From assembly GCA_012514775.1 (NCBI GenBank), contig JAAYZQ010000118.1:1-28057 (forward strand): a DNA stretch of 28,057 bases, in the 5' to 3' direction. Shown one piece after another: positions 7,114-13,200 of the stretch. The DNA is from Anaerolineaceae bacterium. Its GTDB lineage: Bacteria > Chloroflexota > Anaerolineae > JAAYZQ01. The position numbers and the translations under genes were made by a program. The notes beneath the pieces were generated by a model. It was not told the DNA's origin, searched no databases, and saw nothing but the letters and a program-made list of their open reading frames with translations. Every line of letters starts with the position of its first letter. Positions within the stretch are counted from its first letter, which is position 1.

Positions 7114-7503
7114 ATGAAGTTCGATCCCGACCTCAAATACAGCGAGGACCACGAATGGATCCGGATCGAGGGTGACGAGGCCGTCCTGGGCATCAGCGAC
7201 TATGCCCAAGATCAGTTGTCCGACGTCGTCTACGTCGAGCTTCCCGAGGTGGGCGAGAGTTTTGAGCGGGGCGAGGTGCTGGCCGTGGTAGAGTCGGTCA
7301 AGGCCGCGTCCGACGTTTACACGCCCGTGACCTGCGAGGTGCTGGCCGTGAACGAGGCCCTGGAGGATTCGCCGGAAGTGGTCAACCGCGACCCCTACGG
7401 CGAGGCCTGGTTCGTACGCATTTCCCTCACCGATCCCGCCGAGTTGGACGATTTGATGGACGCCAAGGCCTACCAGGAGTTCGTGGAAGGCCTGGACGAG
7501 TAG
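7114..7503 (+). CDS. gcvH: Glycine cleavage system H protein
   Basis: The product is 129 residues, the usual size for GcvH, the lipoylated shuttle that carries the aminomethyl group from the P protein to the T and L proteins. The N-terminal signature KYSEDHEWIRIEGDEAVLGI and the lipoylation motif VVESVKAASDVYTPV are clear; Lys63 is the lipoyl attachment site. The C-terminal part (NRDPYGEAWFVRI, then LMDAKAYQEFV) also matches the family. Start: ATG after AAGGAG. It is followed by gcvPA after a 114-nt gap filled by a large hairpin. The radical SAM protein upstream may serve its lipoylation. Cytoplasmic. Confidence 0.97.
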   Translation: MKFDPDLKYSEDHEWIRIEGDEAVLGISDYAQDQLSDVVYVELPEVGESFERGEVLAVVESVKAASDVYTPVTCEVLAVNEALEDSPEVVNRDPYGEAWFVRISLTDPAELDDLMDAKAYQEFVEGLDE

Positions 7504-7513
7504 GTATATCCGG

Positions 7514-7587
7514 CAGCCGATCTCAACTGGCCCATATCCGGTACCGGTCCCCGCCGGTACTGGATATGGGAGTTTGCCTTTCGGCTG
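7514..7587 (+). repeat. Large three-part hairpin between gcvH and gcvPA
   Basis: The core is a 17-bp stem (7531-7547 with 7554-7570, one G-U pair) closed by the 6-nt loop TCCCCG. It is extended by AACT/AGTT (7525-7528 with 7571-7574, after a 2-nt bulge) and by CAGCCGA/TCGGCTG (7514-7520 with 7581-7587). No U-tract follows. It may be an mRNA processing or stability element that sets the ratio of gcvH to gcvP, or a palindromic mobile repeat; the sequence cannot decide between these. Confidence 0.7.
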
Positions 7588-7617
7588 TACCCTAGATCAT
7601 TGTCGGGGAGGACAATA

Positions 7618-8973
7618 ATGAGCTACGTTCCGCACACGGACGCGGATCGGGCCGAGATGCTGGCCGCTATCGGCGTCCAGCGGATAGAGGACCTGTTCCA
7701 CGACGTTCCGGAGGACTGCCGCTTTCCCGAGTTGGCGCTCCCGGAGCCGCTGTCCGAGATGGAGATCATGGCCGAGTTGCAGGCCATGAGCGAGGAGAAC
7801 CTGGATACCGGTCACTTTCCCTGTTTCCTGGGAGCCGGATCCTACAACCATTACGTGCCCCGCGTGGTAGATCAGATCATCAACCGTTCCGAGTTCTACA
7901 CGGCCTACACCCCCTATCAGCCCGAGATCAGCCAGGGCACGCTGCAAAGCATCTTTGAGTATCAGAGCATGATCTGTGCCCTGACGGGCATGGACGTGGC
8001 CAACGCCTCGCATTACGATGGCGCCACGGCCACGGCAGAGGCGGCCATCATGGCCCTCAACGTCGGCCGGGGCAAGCGCAAGAAGGTGGTCGTTTCGCCC
8101 CTGGTGCATCCCGAATACCGGGCCGTGCTGCGCACCTACACCCAGGGCATGGACGTGCAATTCGCCGGCGGCGATGACCCGGCCACCGGCCTGGACGAGC
8201 TGTTGGGCATGGTGGACAAGGAGGCCTGCTGCCTCATCGTCCAGAATCCGAACTTCCTGGGGCAGATCGAGTCGCTGGACGGCGTGGCCGACCGGGTGCA
8301 CGCCGCCGGCGCGCTGCTCGTGGTGGTCGCCGATCCGATCAGCCTGGGCCTGCTGAAGGCGCCGGGCGACTACGGGGCCGACATTGTCGTCGGCGATGCC
8401 CAGGGGCTGGGCAACGGGCTGAACTTTGGCGGGCCCTACCTGGGCTACTTTGCCTGCCGCGAGAAGGACGTGCGCAAGATGGCCGGCCGGCTGGTGGGCC
8501 AGACGGTGGACTCCGAGGGAAAGCGGGGCTTTGTCCTCACCCTCTCCACCCGCGAGCAGCACATTCGCCGCGAAAAGGCCACCTCCAACATTTGCACGAA
8601 CCAGGCCCTGTGTGCCCTGGCGACGGCGATCCACCTGGCCGCACTGGGGCCCAGGGGGATGCGTCAGCTCGCCGAGCTGTGCTACCACAAGGCCCACTAT
8701 ACCGCCGGGCGCATTCAAGCGTTGGAGCAGTACCAGGTGGTGGGTGATGGGCCCTTCTTCCAGGAGTTTGTGGTCCGCTGCCCGGCGCCCGTGCGCGACG
8801 TCAACGACTACCTGCTGGAGGAGTGGGGCATCATCGGTGGCTATGACCTGGGCCGGAACTATCCGGGCCTGGAGAACCACATGCTGGTGTGCGTGACGGA
8901 GGTGATTCGCCGGGAAGAGATCGACGCCCTGGTTGATGCCCTGGCCGAGGCGGGGAAAGAGGTGGTAGCATGA
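7618..8973 (+). CDS. gcvPA: Glycine dehydrogenase (decarboxylating) subunit 1
   Basis: The product is 451 residues, the normal length for the N-terminal half of the split P protein. With GcvPB it forms the PLP-dependent glycine decarboxylase that releases CO2 and loads the aminomethyl group on GcvH. Family blocks include SYVPHTDADRAEML, FLGAGSYNHYVPRVVDQI, EFYTAYTPYQPEISQGTLQ, FEYQSMICALTGMDVANAS, DAQGLGNGLNFGGPYLGYF and REQHIRREKATSNICTNQ. A TTG at 7600 is in frame, but the ATG at 7618 has GGGGAGGA 5 nt upstream and gives the standard MSYVPHT start. Its stop overlaps the gcvPB start (ATGA, 8970-8973), so the two halves are translationally coupled, as expected for subunits made in equal amounts. 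Confidence 0.97.
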   Translation: MSYVPHTDADRAEMLAAIGVQRIEDLFHDVPEDCRFPELALPEPLSEMEIMAELQAMSEENLDTGHFPCFLGAGSYNHYVPRVVDQIINRSEFYTAYTPYQPEISQGTLQSIFEYQSMICALTGMDVANASHYDGATATAEAAIMALNVGRGKRKKVVVSPLVHPEYRAVLRTYTQGMDVQFAGGDDPATGLDELLGMVDKEACCLIVQNPNFLGQIESLDGVADRVHAAGALLVVVADPISLGLLKAPGDYGADIVVGDAQGLGNGLNFGGPYLGYFACREKDVRKMAGRLVGQTVDSEGKRGFVLTLSTREQHIRREKATSNICTNQALCALATAIHLAALGPRGMRQLAELCYHKAHYTAGRIQALEQYQVVGDGPFFQEFVVRCPAPVRDVNDYLLEEWGIIGGYDLGRNYPGLENHMLVCVTEVIRREEIDALVDALAEAGKEVVA

Positions 8974-10493
8974 AGGCAGACTTTGGCGTGCGTTGTTCCG
9001 GCGCGGAGCCCATCATTTACGAGTTGAGCAGGCCCGGCCGCATGGCTACCAGCCTTCCCGGCCTCGACGTGCCCGCGGCAGACCTGCCGCCGGACGCCCT
9101 GCTGCGCGACGGCGTGGATCTGCCGGAGGTGAGCGAGCTGGACCTGATGCGCCACTACGTGCGGCTGAGCCAGCTCAACTGGGCCATCGACATCGGCTTT
9201 TATCCCCTGGGATCGTGCACCATGAAGTACAATCCCAAGGTCAACGAGGCGGCGGCCCGGCTTCCCGGCTTTGCCGCCACCCATCCCTACCAGGACCCCC
9301 ACACCGTCCAGGGCAACCTGATGCTCCTCTACGAGCTCCAGGAGATGCTGAAAGAGATCGCCGGTTTTGCCGGGGTCAGCCTGCAGCCCTCGGCCGGCGC
9401 CCACGGCGAGCTGACGGGTGTGCTGATCATGCGCGCCTACCAGGTGGATCGCGGCGAGGCGCAGCGGACGCGCATCATCGTGCCCGACAGTGCCCACGGC
9501 ACCAACCCCGCCACCACGAGCATGGCCGGCCTGGAGGTGGTGGAGGTGCCCTCGGATGCGCGGGGCAACGTGGACCTGGAGGCCCTGCGGGCCGTGTGCG
9601 ACGAGCGGGTGTGCGGCCTCATGCTGACCAACCCCAACACGCTGGGCCTCTTCGAGGAGCAGTTGCCGGCGGTGCTGGATCTCGTCCACGGCTGCGGCGG
9701 GCTCGTCTACGGCGACGGGGCCAACCTGAACGCCCTGCTGGGCATCGCCAAGCCGGGCGAGCTGGGCATCGACGTCATGCACTTTAACCTGCACAAGACC
9801 TTTTCGACGCCCCACGGCGGCGGCGGGCCGGGTGCCGGGCCGGTGGGTGTCGCCGAGGCCCTGGTGCCCTTCCTGCCCGGTCCCATCGTCGAGCTGTGCG
9901 ACTGCTCGGCTGGCGGCTGCGACTGCGACTGCGGCCCCGACGAGGAAGAAGACGAGTCGGTTTGCTTCCACCTGGTGATGCCGCCCAAGAGCATCGGCCG
10001 GGTCAAGAGCTTTTACGGCAACTTTGGCGTGTTGGTGCGGGCCTACACCTACATTCGCATGCTGGGCGCGGCCGGCCTCCGCGAGGTGAGCGAGATGGCC
10101 GTCCTCAACGCCAACTACCTGAAGAGCCGGGTCAAGGATTTCTTGCCGGCCTCCCACGACCGGATGCACATGCACGAGTTCGTGGCCAAGGGGACGTTTG
10201 CCGGCGCGCCCGACGTCCATGCCCTGGACATTGCCAAGCGGCTCATCGACTATGGCTTCCATCCGCCGACGAACTATTTCCCACTGATCGTGCCCGAGGC
10301 GCTGATGATCGAGCCCACCGAAACCGAGAGCAAGGAGACCCTGGACGCCTTTGCCGATGCCCTGCGGGCGATTCGTGACGAGGCCCTGACCGATCCTGAG
10401 GTGCTCCACGAGGCGCCTCACTCGGCCCCGGTTCGTCGCCTGGACGAAGTGCGGGCGGCGCGACAGCCCATCCTGAGGTGGCAGCGGGAATAA
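8970..10493 (+). CDS. gcvPB: Glycine dehydrogenase (decarboxylating) subunit 2, with a Cys-rich insert
   Basis: The product is 507 residues, somewhat longer than the roughly 480-490 usual for GcvPB. The catalytic half is intact: FYPLGSCTMKYNPKVNE, QPSAGAHGELTGVL, DSAHGTNPATTSMAG, and the PLP-lysine motif MHFNLHKTFSTPHGGGGPG with Lys276. PKSIGRVKSFYGNFGVLVRA and HEFV follow as in the family. Oddity: residues 308-332, where I expect a short hydrophilic linker before PPKSIGRV, hold six cysteines (310, 312, 317, 319, 321, 332) with CDC and CDCDC patterns and an acidic run (DEEEDE). This looks like a possible metal-binding loop. The gene overlaps gcvPA by 4 nt and is followed after 4 nt by a zinc-ribbon protein. 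Confidence 0.97.
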   Translation: MKADFGVRCSGAEPIIYELSRPGRMATSLPGLDVPAADLPPDALLRDGVDLPEVSELDLMRHYVRLSQLNWAIDIGFYPLGSCTMKYNPKVNEAAARLPGFAATHPYQDPHTVQGNLMLLYELQEMLKEIAGFAGVSLQPSAGAHGELTGVLIMRAYQVDRGEAQRTRIIVPDSAHGTNPATTSMAGLEVVEVPSDARGNVDLEALRAVCDERVCGLMLTNPNTLGLFEEQLPAVLDLVHGCGGLVYGDGANLNALLGIAKPGELGIDVMHFNLHKTFSTPHGGGGPGAGPVGVAEALVPFLPGPIVELCDCSAGGCDCDCGPDEEEDESVCFHLVMPPKSIGRVKSFYGNFGVLVRAYTYIRMLGAAGLREVSEMAVLNANYLKSRVKDFLPASHDRMHMHEFVAKGTFAGAPDVHALDIAKRLIDYGFHPPTNYFPLIVPEALMIEPTETESKETLDAFADALRAIRDEALTDPEVLHEAPHSAPVRRLDEVRAARQPILRWQRE

Positions 10494-10497
10494 GTAG

Positions 10498-10713
10498 ATG
10501 GATTGTCCCAACTGCGGTGTCTACAACCCCGACGAGCGGACGGTGTGCTGGCGATGCGACCAGGAGCTGCCCAAGCCCAAGGAGCCCAAGAAACGGCGGG
10601 ACCCGGCCGCGTTCCAGCGGCGCATGTGGATCATTGTCGCCGTGGCCGTCGCCCTCTGGCTGCTCCTGTCCTGGCTGCTGCCGCTGCTCCTGGGTAGCGG
10701 CGGCGCGCCCTGA
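10498..10713 (+). CDS. Small zinc-ribbon protein with one membrane helix
   Basis: The product is 71 residues. The N-terminal zinc ribbon is CPNCGVYNPDERTVCWRC (Cys3, 6, 17, 20). It is followed by a basic, Pro-rich linker (ELPKPKEPKKRRDP) and one hydrophobic helix at about residues 43-67 (WIIVAVAVALWLLLSWLLPL). The topology would put the zinc ribbon in the cytoplasm. It starts 4 nt after the gcvPB stop, so it is almost certainly in the gcv operon and translated by coupling, since no strong ribosome site is visible. Such tiny zinc-ribbon membrane proteins are common but uncharacterised. A functional link to the Cys-rich GcvPB is only a suggestion from context. Confidence 0.85.
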   Translation: MDCPNCGVYNPDERTVCWRCDQELPKPKEPKKRRDPAAFQRRMWIIVAVAVALWLLLSWLLPLLLGSGGAP

Positions 10714-10723
10714 GGGTAGCGGG

Positions 10724-10763
10724 GTTGGTAGGCTCGTAGGTTCGTAAAATCGCAGATTCGCGC
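10724..10763. repeat. Five degenerate 8-bp tandem units
   Basis: Successive octamers GTTGGTAG, GCTCGTAG, GTTCGTAA, AATCGCAG and ATTCGCGC follow the zinc-ribbon gene. The period of 8 is visible, but the units drift steadily. The last unit runs into a 7-bp hairpin (CGCGCTT-TGGAATC-AAGCGCG, 10759-10779). Confidence 0.4.
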
Positions 10764-10781
10764 TTTGGAATCAAGCGCGCA

Positions 10782-10825
10782 AACGGCCGGATTGCGGCAG
10801 CAGTGCAGCCCGCAATCCGGCCGTT
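10782..10825. terminator. 16-bp perfect hairpin between convergent genes
   Basis: AACGGCCGGATTGCGG (10782-10797) pairs perfectly with 10810-10825 around a 12-nt loop. It lies between the end of the gcv operon (10713) and the end of the convergent FAD oxidase gene (10882), so it could end transcription from both sides. There is no strong T-run on either side, so factor-independent termination is uncertain. Confidence 0.5.
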
Positions 10826-10881
10826 GTCGCCTTGCGCCGCGCCACTGCCCCGGATGTGACCTATTCGCCAAGTCAGAGGCC

Positions 10882-12024
10882 CTACGGCACAGGACCCCCG
10901 CCGCCGGCCTGCGCAAAGCGCCCCGCCGTAAACCCCCGGGCGTCGATGGTGCTGGCCCGTCCGTCCACGATCCACTCGGCCAGGATCAGGCCGCCGGCGG
11001 GGGCGTGCATGATACCGTGGCCGCCCCAGCCACAGTCGTTCCAGAAGCCCTCCAGGTGTTGCGCGGGGCCCAGGATGGGGTTGTCGTCGGGCGTCACCGG
11101 CCGAAGACCGGCCCAGGCCGTCTTGACGCCGGCCTCGGCCAGGGCCGGCGCGCGGTGGATCGAGTGCTCGATGACCTCGTCCAGGAAGGACCAATCGACC
11201 TGGGGGTCCTCCTCGTCGCTGGCGACGTTGCCCATGCCGATGAGCAGGCCCGGCCCCTCGCGGCGCAGGTACCAGGGCAGCTCGACCTCGTAGGTGAAGG
11301 GAAAGGTCCTGTCGTAACCGGCCACGGGCCCCGTGCAAAAGATGTGACGCTTGATATTGGTGATGGGCAGGTCCATGCCGGCCCAGCTCGCCACCTGGCG
11401 GGCGTTAAAGCCGGCGGCGTTGACGACGACGGGCGTGCTGACGATCCCTGTCGACGTGCGCACGCCCGCCACCCGGCCGCCGTGGACCTCCAGCCCGGTG
11501 GCGCGCACTCCCTCCAGGAAGCGCACGCCGCGGCGGCGCGCCTGGGCCGCGTAGCCCATCATCAGCGAGTGGGGATCGATGCAGCCCTCCCCGGCCCCGT
11601 ACCAGCCCAGCTCGATGTCCTCCAGGTTGAGCCCGGGGGTCAGGCGCGCGATGGTCTGCCGGTCCACGAGCTGGCTGTCGATTCCCTGCTCAACCAGGAG
11701 GGCGTGGCGGCGGCGCAGGTCGGGGGCGCCCTGGGCGCCCGCCAGCATGAGGTTGCCGATGGGCTCCCAACCCGGGTCGGCCTCCATCTCTTCCCGGAAG
11801 TGCTGGATGGCGCCAAAGCCATAGCGCACCAGGGGCAGGCAGTCCTCGTTGGGAAAGGCGTAGCCGATGACGGCCGCCGAGCGGCCAGAAGAGCCGCTGC
11901 CCAGCGTGTTCATCTCCAGCAGGCAGACGTCCGTCAGCCCGCGCGCTGCCAGGTGGTATGCCAGGCTCAGTCCCTGGATCCCCCCGCCGATGATGACCAA
12001 CTCGGCCGTTTCTCTCAGCGTCAT
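10882..12024 (-). CDS. FAD-dependent oxidoreductase, DAO (sarcosine/D-amino-acid oxidase) family
   Basis: The product is 380 residues. The N-terminal Rossmann motif ELVIIGGGIQGLSLAYHLA (Gly13, 15, 18) binds FAD, and LGSGSSGRSAAVIGY is the typical second FAD-contact segment. Later family blocks are VVNAAGFNARQVASWAG, LRPVTPDDNPILG and WGGHGIMHAPAGG. It resembles SoxB-like sarcosine oxidase beta subunits and glycine/D-amino-acid oxidases (COG0665), which oxidise secondary or primary amines of small amino acids. The frame stays open to 12162, but the ATG at 12024 has an AGGAG site 6 nt upstream and starts the fold correctly. It lies 52 bp after the CAP lipoprotein gene, with an 8-bp hairpin (12047-12067) between. 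It has no sequence evidence for a precise substrate and no visible signal peptide. Confidence 0.9.
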   Translation of the reverse strand: MTLRETAELVIIGGGIQGLSLAYHLAARGLTDVCLLEMNTLGSGSSGRSAAVIGYAFPNEDCLPLVRYGFGAIQHFREEMEADPGWEPIGNLMLAGAQGAPDLRRRHALLVEQGIDSQLVDRQTIARLTPGLNLEDIELGWYGAGEGCIDPHSLMMGYAAQARRRGVRFLEGVRATGLEVHGGRVAGVRTSTGIVSTPVVVNAAGFNARQVASWAGMDLPITNIKRHIFCTGPVAGYDRTFPFTYEVELPWYLRREGPGLLIGMGNVASDEEDPQVDWSFLDEVIEHSIHRAPALAEAGVKTAWAGLRPVTPDDNPILGPAQHLEGFWNDCGWGGHGIMHAPAGGLILAEWIVDGRASTIDARGFTAGRFAQAGGGGPVP

Positions 12025-12046
12025 TGCCGTCTCCTCTCGAGATGTG

Positions 12047-12067
12047 GGGCAACCGTCGTGGTTGCCC
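12047..12067 (-). other. Hairpin between the CAP lipoprotein and FAD oxidase genes
   Basis: GGGCAACC and GGTTGCCC pair over 8 bp with the 5-nt loop GTCGT. No U-tract follows. It may protect or partly attenuate the bicistronic message; the FAD gene shows no promoter of its own in the 52-bp gap. Confidence 0.4.
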
Positions 12068-12076
12068 GGAACGGTC

Positions 12077-12856
12077 CTACTCCACGCCCAGGATCTGCAC
12101 CCAGTAGTGGTTCCACACTTCCTGGCCCGGGTCCTGCTCCAGGAAGATGTGCCCCACGCCAATGTCCTCGAACTGGCAGTTCATCATATTTCGCCGGTGG
12201 TCGTCGCTGAGCATCCAGTTGTCGACCACGGCCTGGGCCGAGGAAAAGCCGGCGGCCAGGTTCTCGCCGACTACCTGGTAAGGATAGTCCACGACCTCCA
12301 TGCGCTCGGCCAGCGTCGACCCGTCGGGCGCTTCGTGGGCGAAAAAGTCGCCCTCGGCCATCTCCATTGCATAGTCCTGCGCCACGGCGTTCAGCACGGG
12401 ATGCTCGCCCACGGGCTCGCAGCCGTTCTGGAGCCGGTACTCGTTGGTGTACCGGATCACCTGGGCCACCAGGTCCTCCTCCGGCGCCTCAGCCGCACGC
12501 GGCGAGGCCGTGGGCAGGGGAGGCGGGGTATCGGGCGAGAGAGCGGGCGAGCCGGTGGCGTCGCCGGTCTCTCCCGTCATCTCCAGCGGTGGGATCAGGA
12601 GGCCGGGCAGCTCTGCGAGGTCGGTGGGCAACCCTGCCACGGTGGTGGGCAACTCGGCCACGGTGGTGGGCAAGTCGGCCACGGTGGTCGGCAATTCCGC
12701 GACCGTCGTCGGTAGCTCTGCCAGGGCGGTGGGCAACTCTGCCACGGTCGTGGGCAGCGATTCCGGATCCATGTCTTCCGAAACGCTGCACGCCGACAGG
12801 AACAAGAGAAGTGCGGCCAGGAGCGCCAGGGCTCGCCGCTCGCGAAGGTACTGCAT
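12077..12856 (-). CDS. CAP/SCP-domain (YkwD-like) lipoprotein with heptad repeats
   Basis: The product is 259 residues. The signal peptide ends in LFLSAC, giving a lipidated Cys23. Residues 34-82 are seven tandem heptads of the LPTTVAE type; a Pro-rich linker follows. A CAP domain occupies about residues 128-257, with YTNEYRLQNGCEPV, DYAMEMAEGDFFAHEAPDG, VVGENLAAGFSSAQAVVDNW, HRRNMMNCQFEDIGVGHIF and YWVQILG. Bacterial CAP proteins are extracellular and of poorly known function. Start choice: GGAGG abuts the ATG at 12862 with no spacing, but lies 6 nt from the ATG at 12856, so 12856 is the likely start. It is transcribed from the promoter at 12922-12950 and is probably co-transcribed with the FAD oxidoreductase. 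Confidence 0.92.
   Translation of the reverse strand: MQYLRERRALALLAALLLFLSACSVSEDMDPESLPTTVAELPTALAELPTTVAELPTTVADLPTTVAELPTTVAGLPTDLAELPGLLIPPLEMTGETGDATGSPALSPDTPPPLPTASPRAAEAPEEDLVAQVIRYTNEYRLQNGCEPVGEHPVLNAVAQDYAMEMAEGDFFAHEAPDGSTLAERMEVVDYPYQVVGENLAAGFSSAQAVVDNWMLSDDHRRNMMNCQFEDIGVGHIFLEQDPGQEVWNHYWVQILGVE
12611..12757 (-). repeat. Seven tandem 21-bp repeats within the CAP lipoprotein gene
   Basis: The unit encodes LPTTVAE with variants LPTALAE, LPTTVAD, LPTTVAG and LPTDLAE, followed by a degenerate eighth copy (LPGLLIP). The DNA copies are close but not identical, which suggests expansion by duplication followed by drift. A heptad with Leu at position 1 and Val or Leu at position 5 could form a rod or spacer. 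Confidence 0.85.
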
Positions 12857-12921
12857 TAACATCCTCCGGTTGGCTGTCCGCCGCAGCCGGCCTTGGGGAC
12901 CAGGCCGCCGGCAGCCAGCAC

Positions 12922-12950
12922 ATTATACCACGGTTGCGGCCAAACGCCAA
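12922..12950 (-). promoter_or_regulatory. Promoter of the CAP lipoprotein operon
   Basis: On the minus strand TTGGCG (12945-12950) and a perfect TATAAT (12922-12927) are separated by 17 nt. The transcription start would be near 12915, giving a leader of about 60 nt. Confidence 0.7.
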
Positions 12951-13092
12951 CGGTGTGGGCCGTTTGTCCAGCAATTCGAGCGAATCTGGGCTGGCGGTCA
13001 TGCGTGGCTCTGACGATCCACGCCGAGCGAACAAGCAGAGCCGGGCTCAAGCCTCGCCATATTCAAAATTGCCGGATGCCCTCGGCTGCGAT

Positions 13093-13121
13093 TTGACGCC
13101 ATTGCCCGGTTATGCTATCCT
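13093..13121 (+). promoter_or_regulatory. Promoter of the debranching-enzyme gene
   Basis: TTGACG (13093-13098) lies 17 nt before TATCCT (13116-13121). The start near 13128 gives a leader of about 73 nt before the ATG at 13201. Confidence 0.6.
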
Positions 13122-13200
13122 CTCGTGGAATGCGCCCCGATCCGCACGTTGGTCGTGATCCGTCTGAGCCTTTCCGGGGCCGGCATTGAATGAGGGGGAC

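Larger units (their letters stand above)
12857..13200. other. Divergent intergenic region, 344 bp
   Basis: It holds the minus-strand CAP promoter (12922-12950) and the plus-strand glucosidase promoter (13093-13121). The roughly 140 bp between them contain no ORF with family resemblance, no repeat and no clear inverted repeat that I can see. Confidence 0.6.

Noticed and set aside
9707..10006. Frameshift as the cause of the Cys-rich GcvPB insert
   Set aside because: The family blocks on both sides (HKTFSTPHGGGG and PPKSIGRVKSFYGNFG) are in the same frame, so a single shift is excluded; a compensated double shift is unlikely, given the coherent Cys/acidic composition.
8859..10511. 550-residue minus-strand ORF opposite gcvPB
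   Set aside because: A shadow of gcvPB; its composition (His/Gly/Gln/Arg-rich) is typical of antisense frames in this DNA.
12857..12862. ATG at 12862 as start of the CAP lipoprotein
   Set aside because: GGAGG touches this ATG with no spacing, whereas it is ideally placed (6 nt) for the ATG at 12856.
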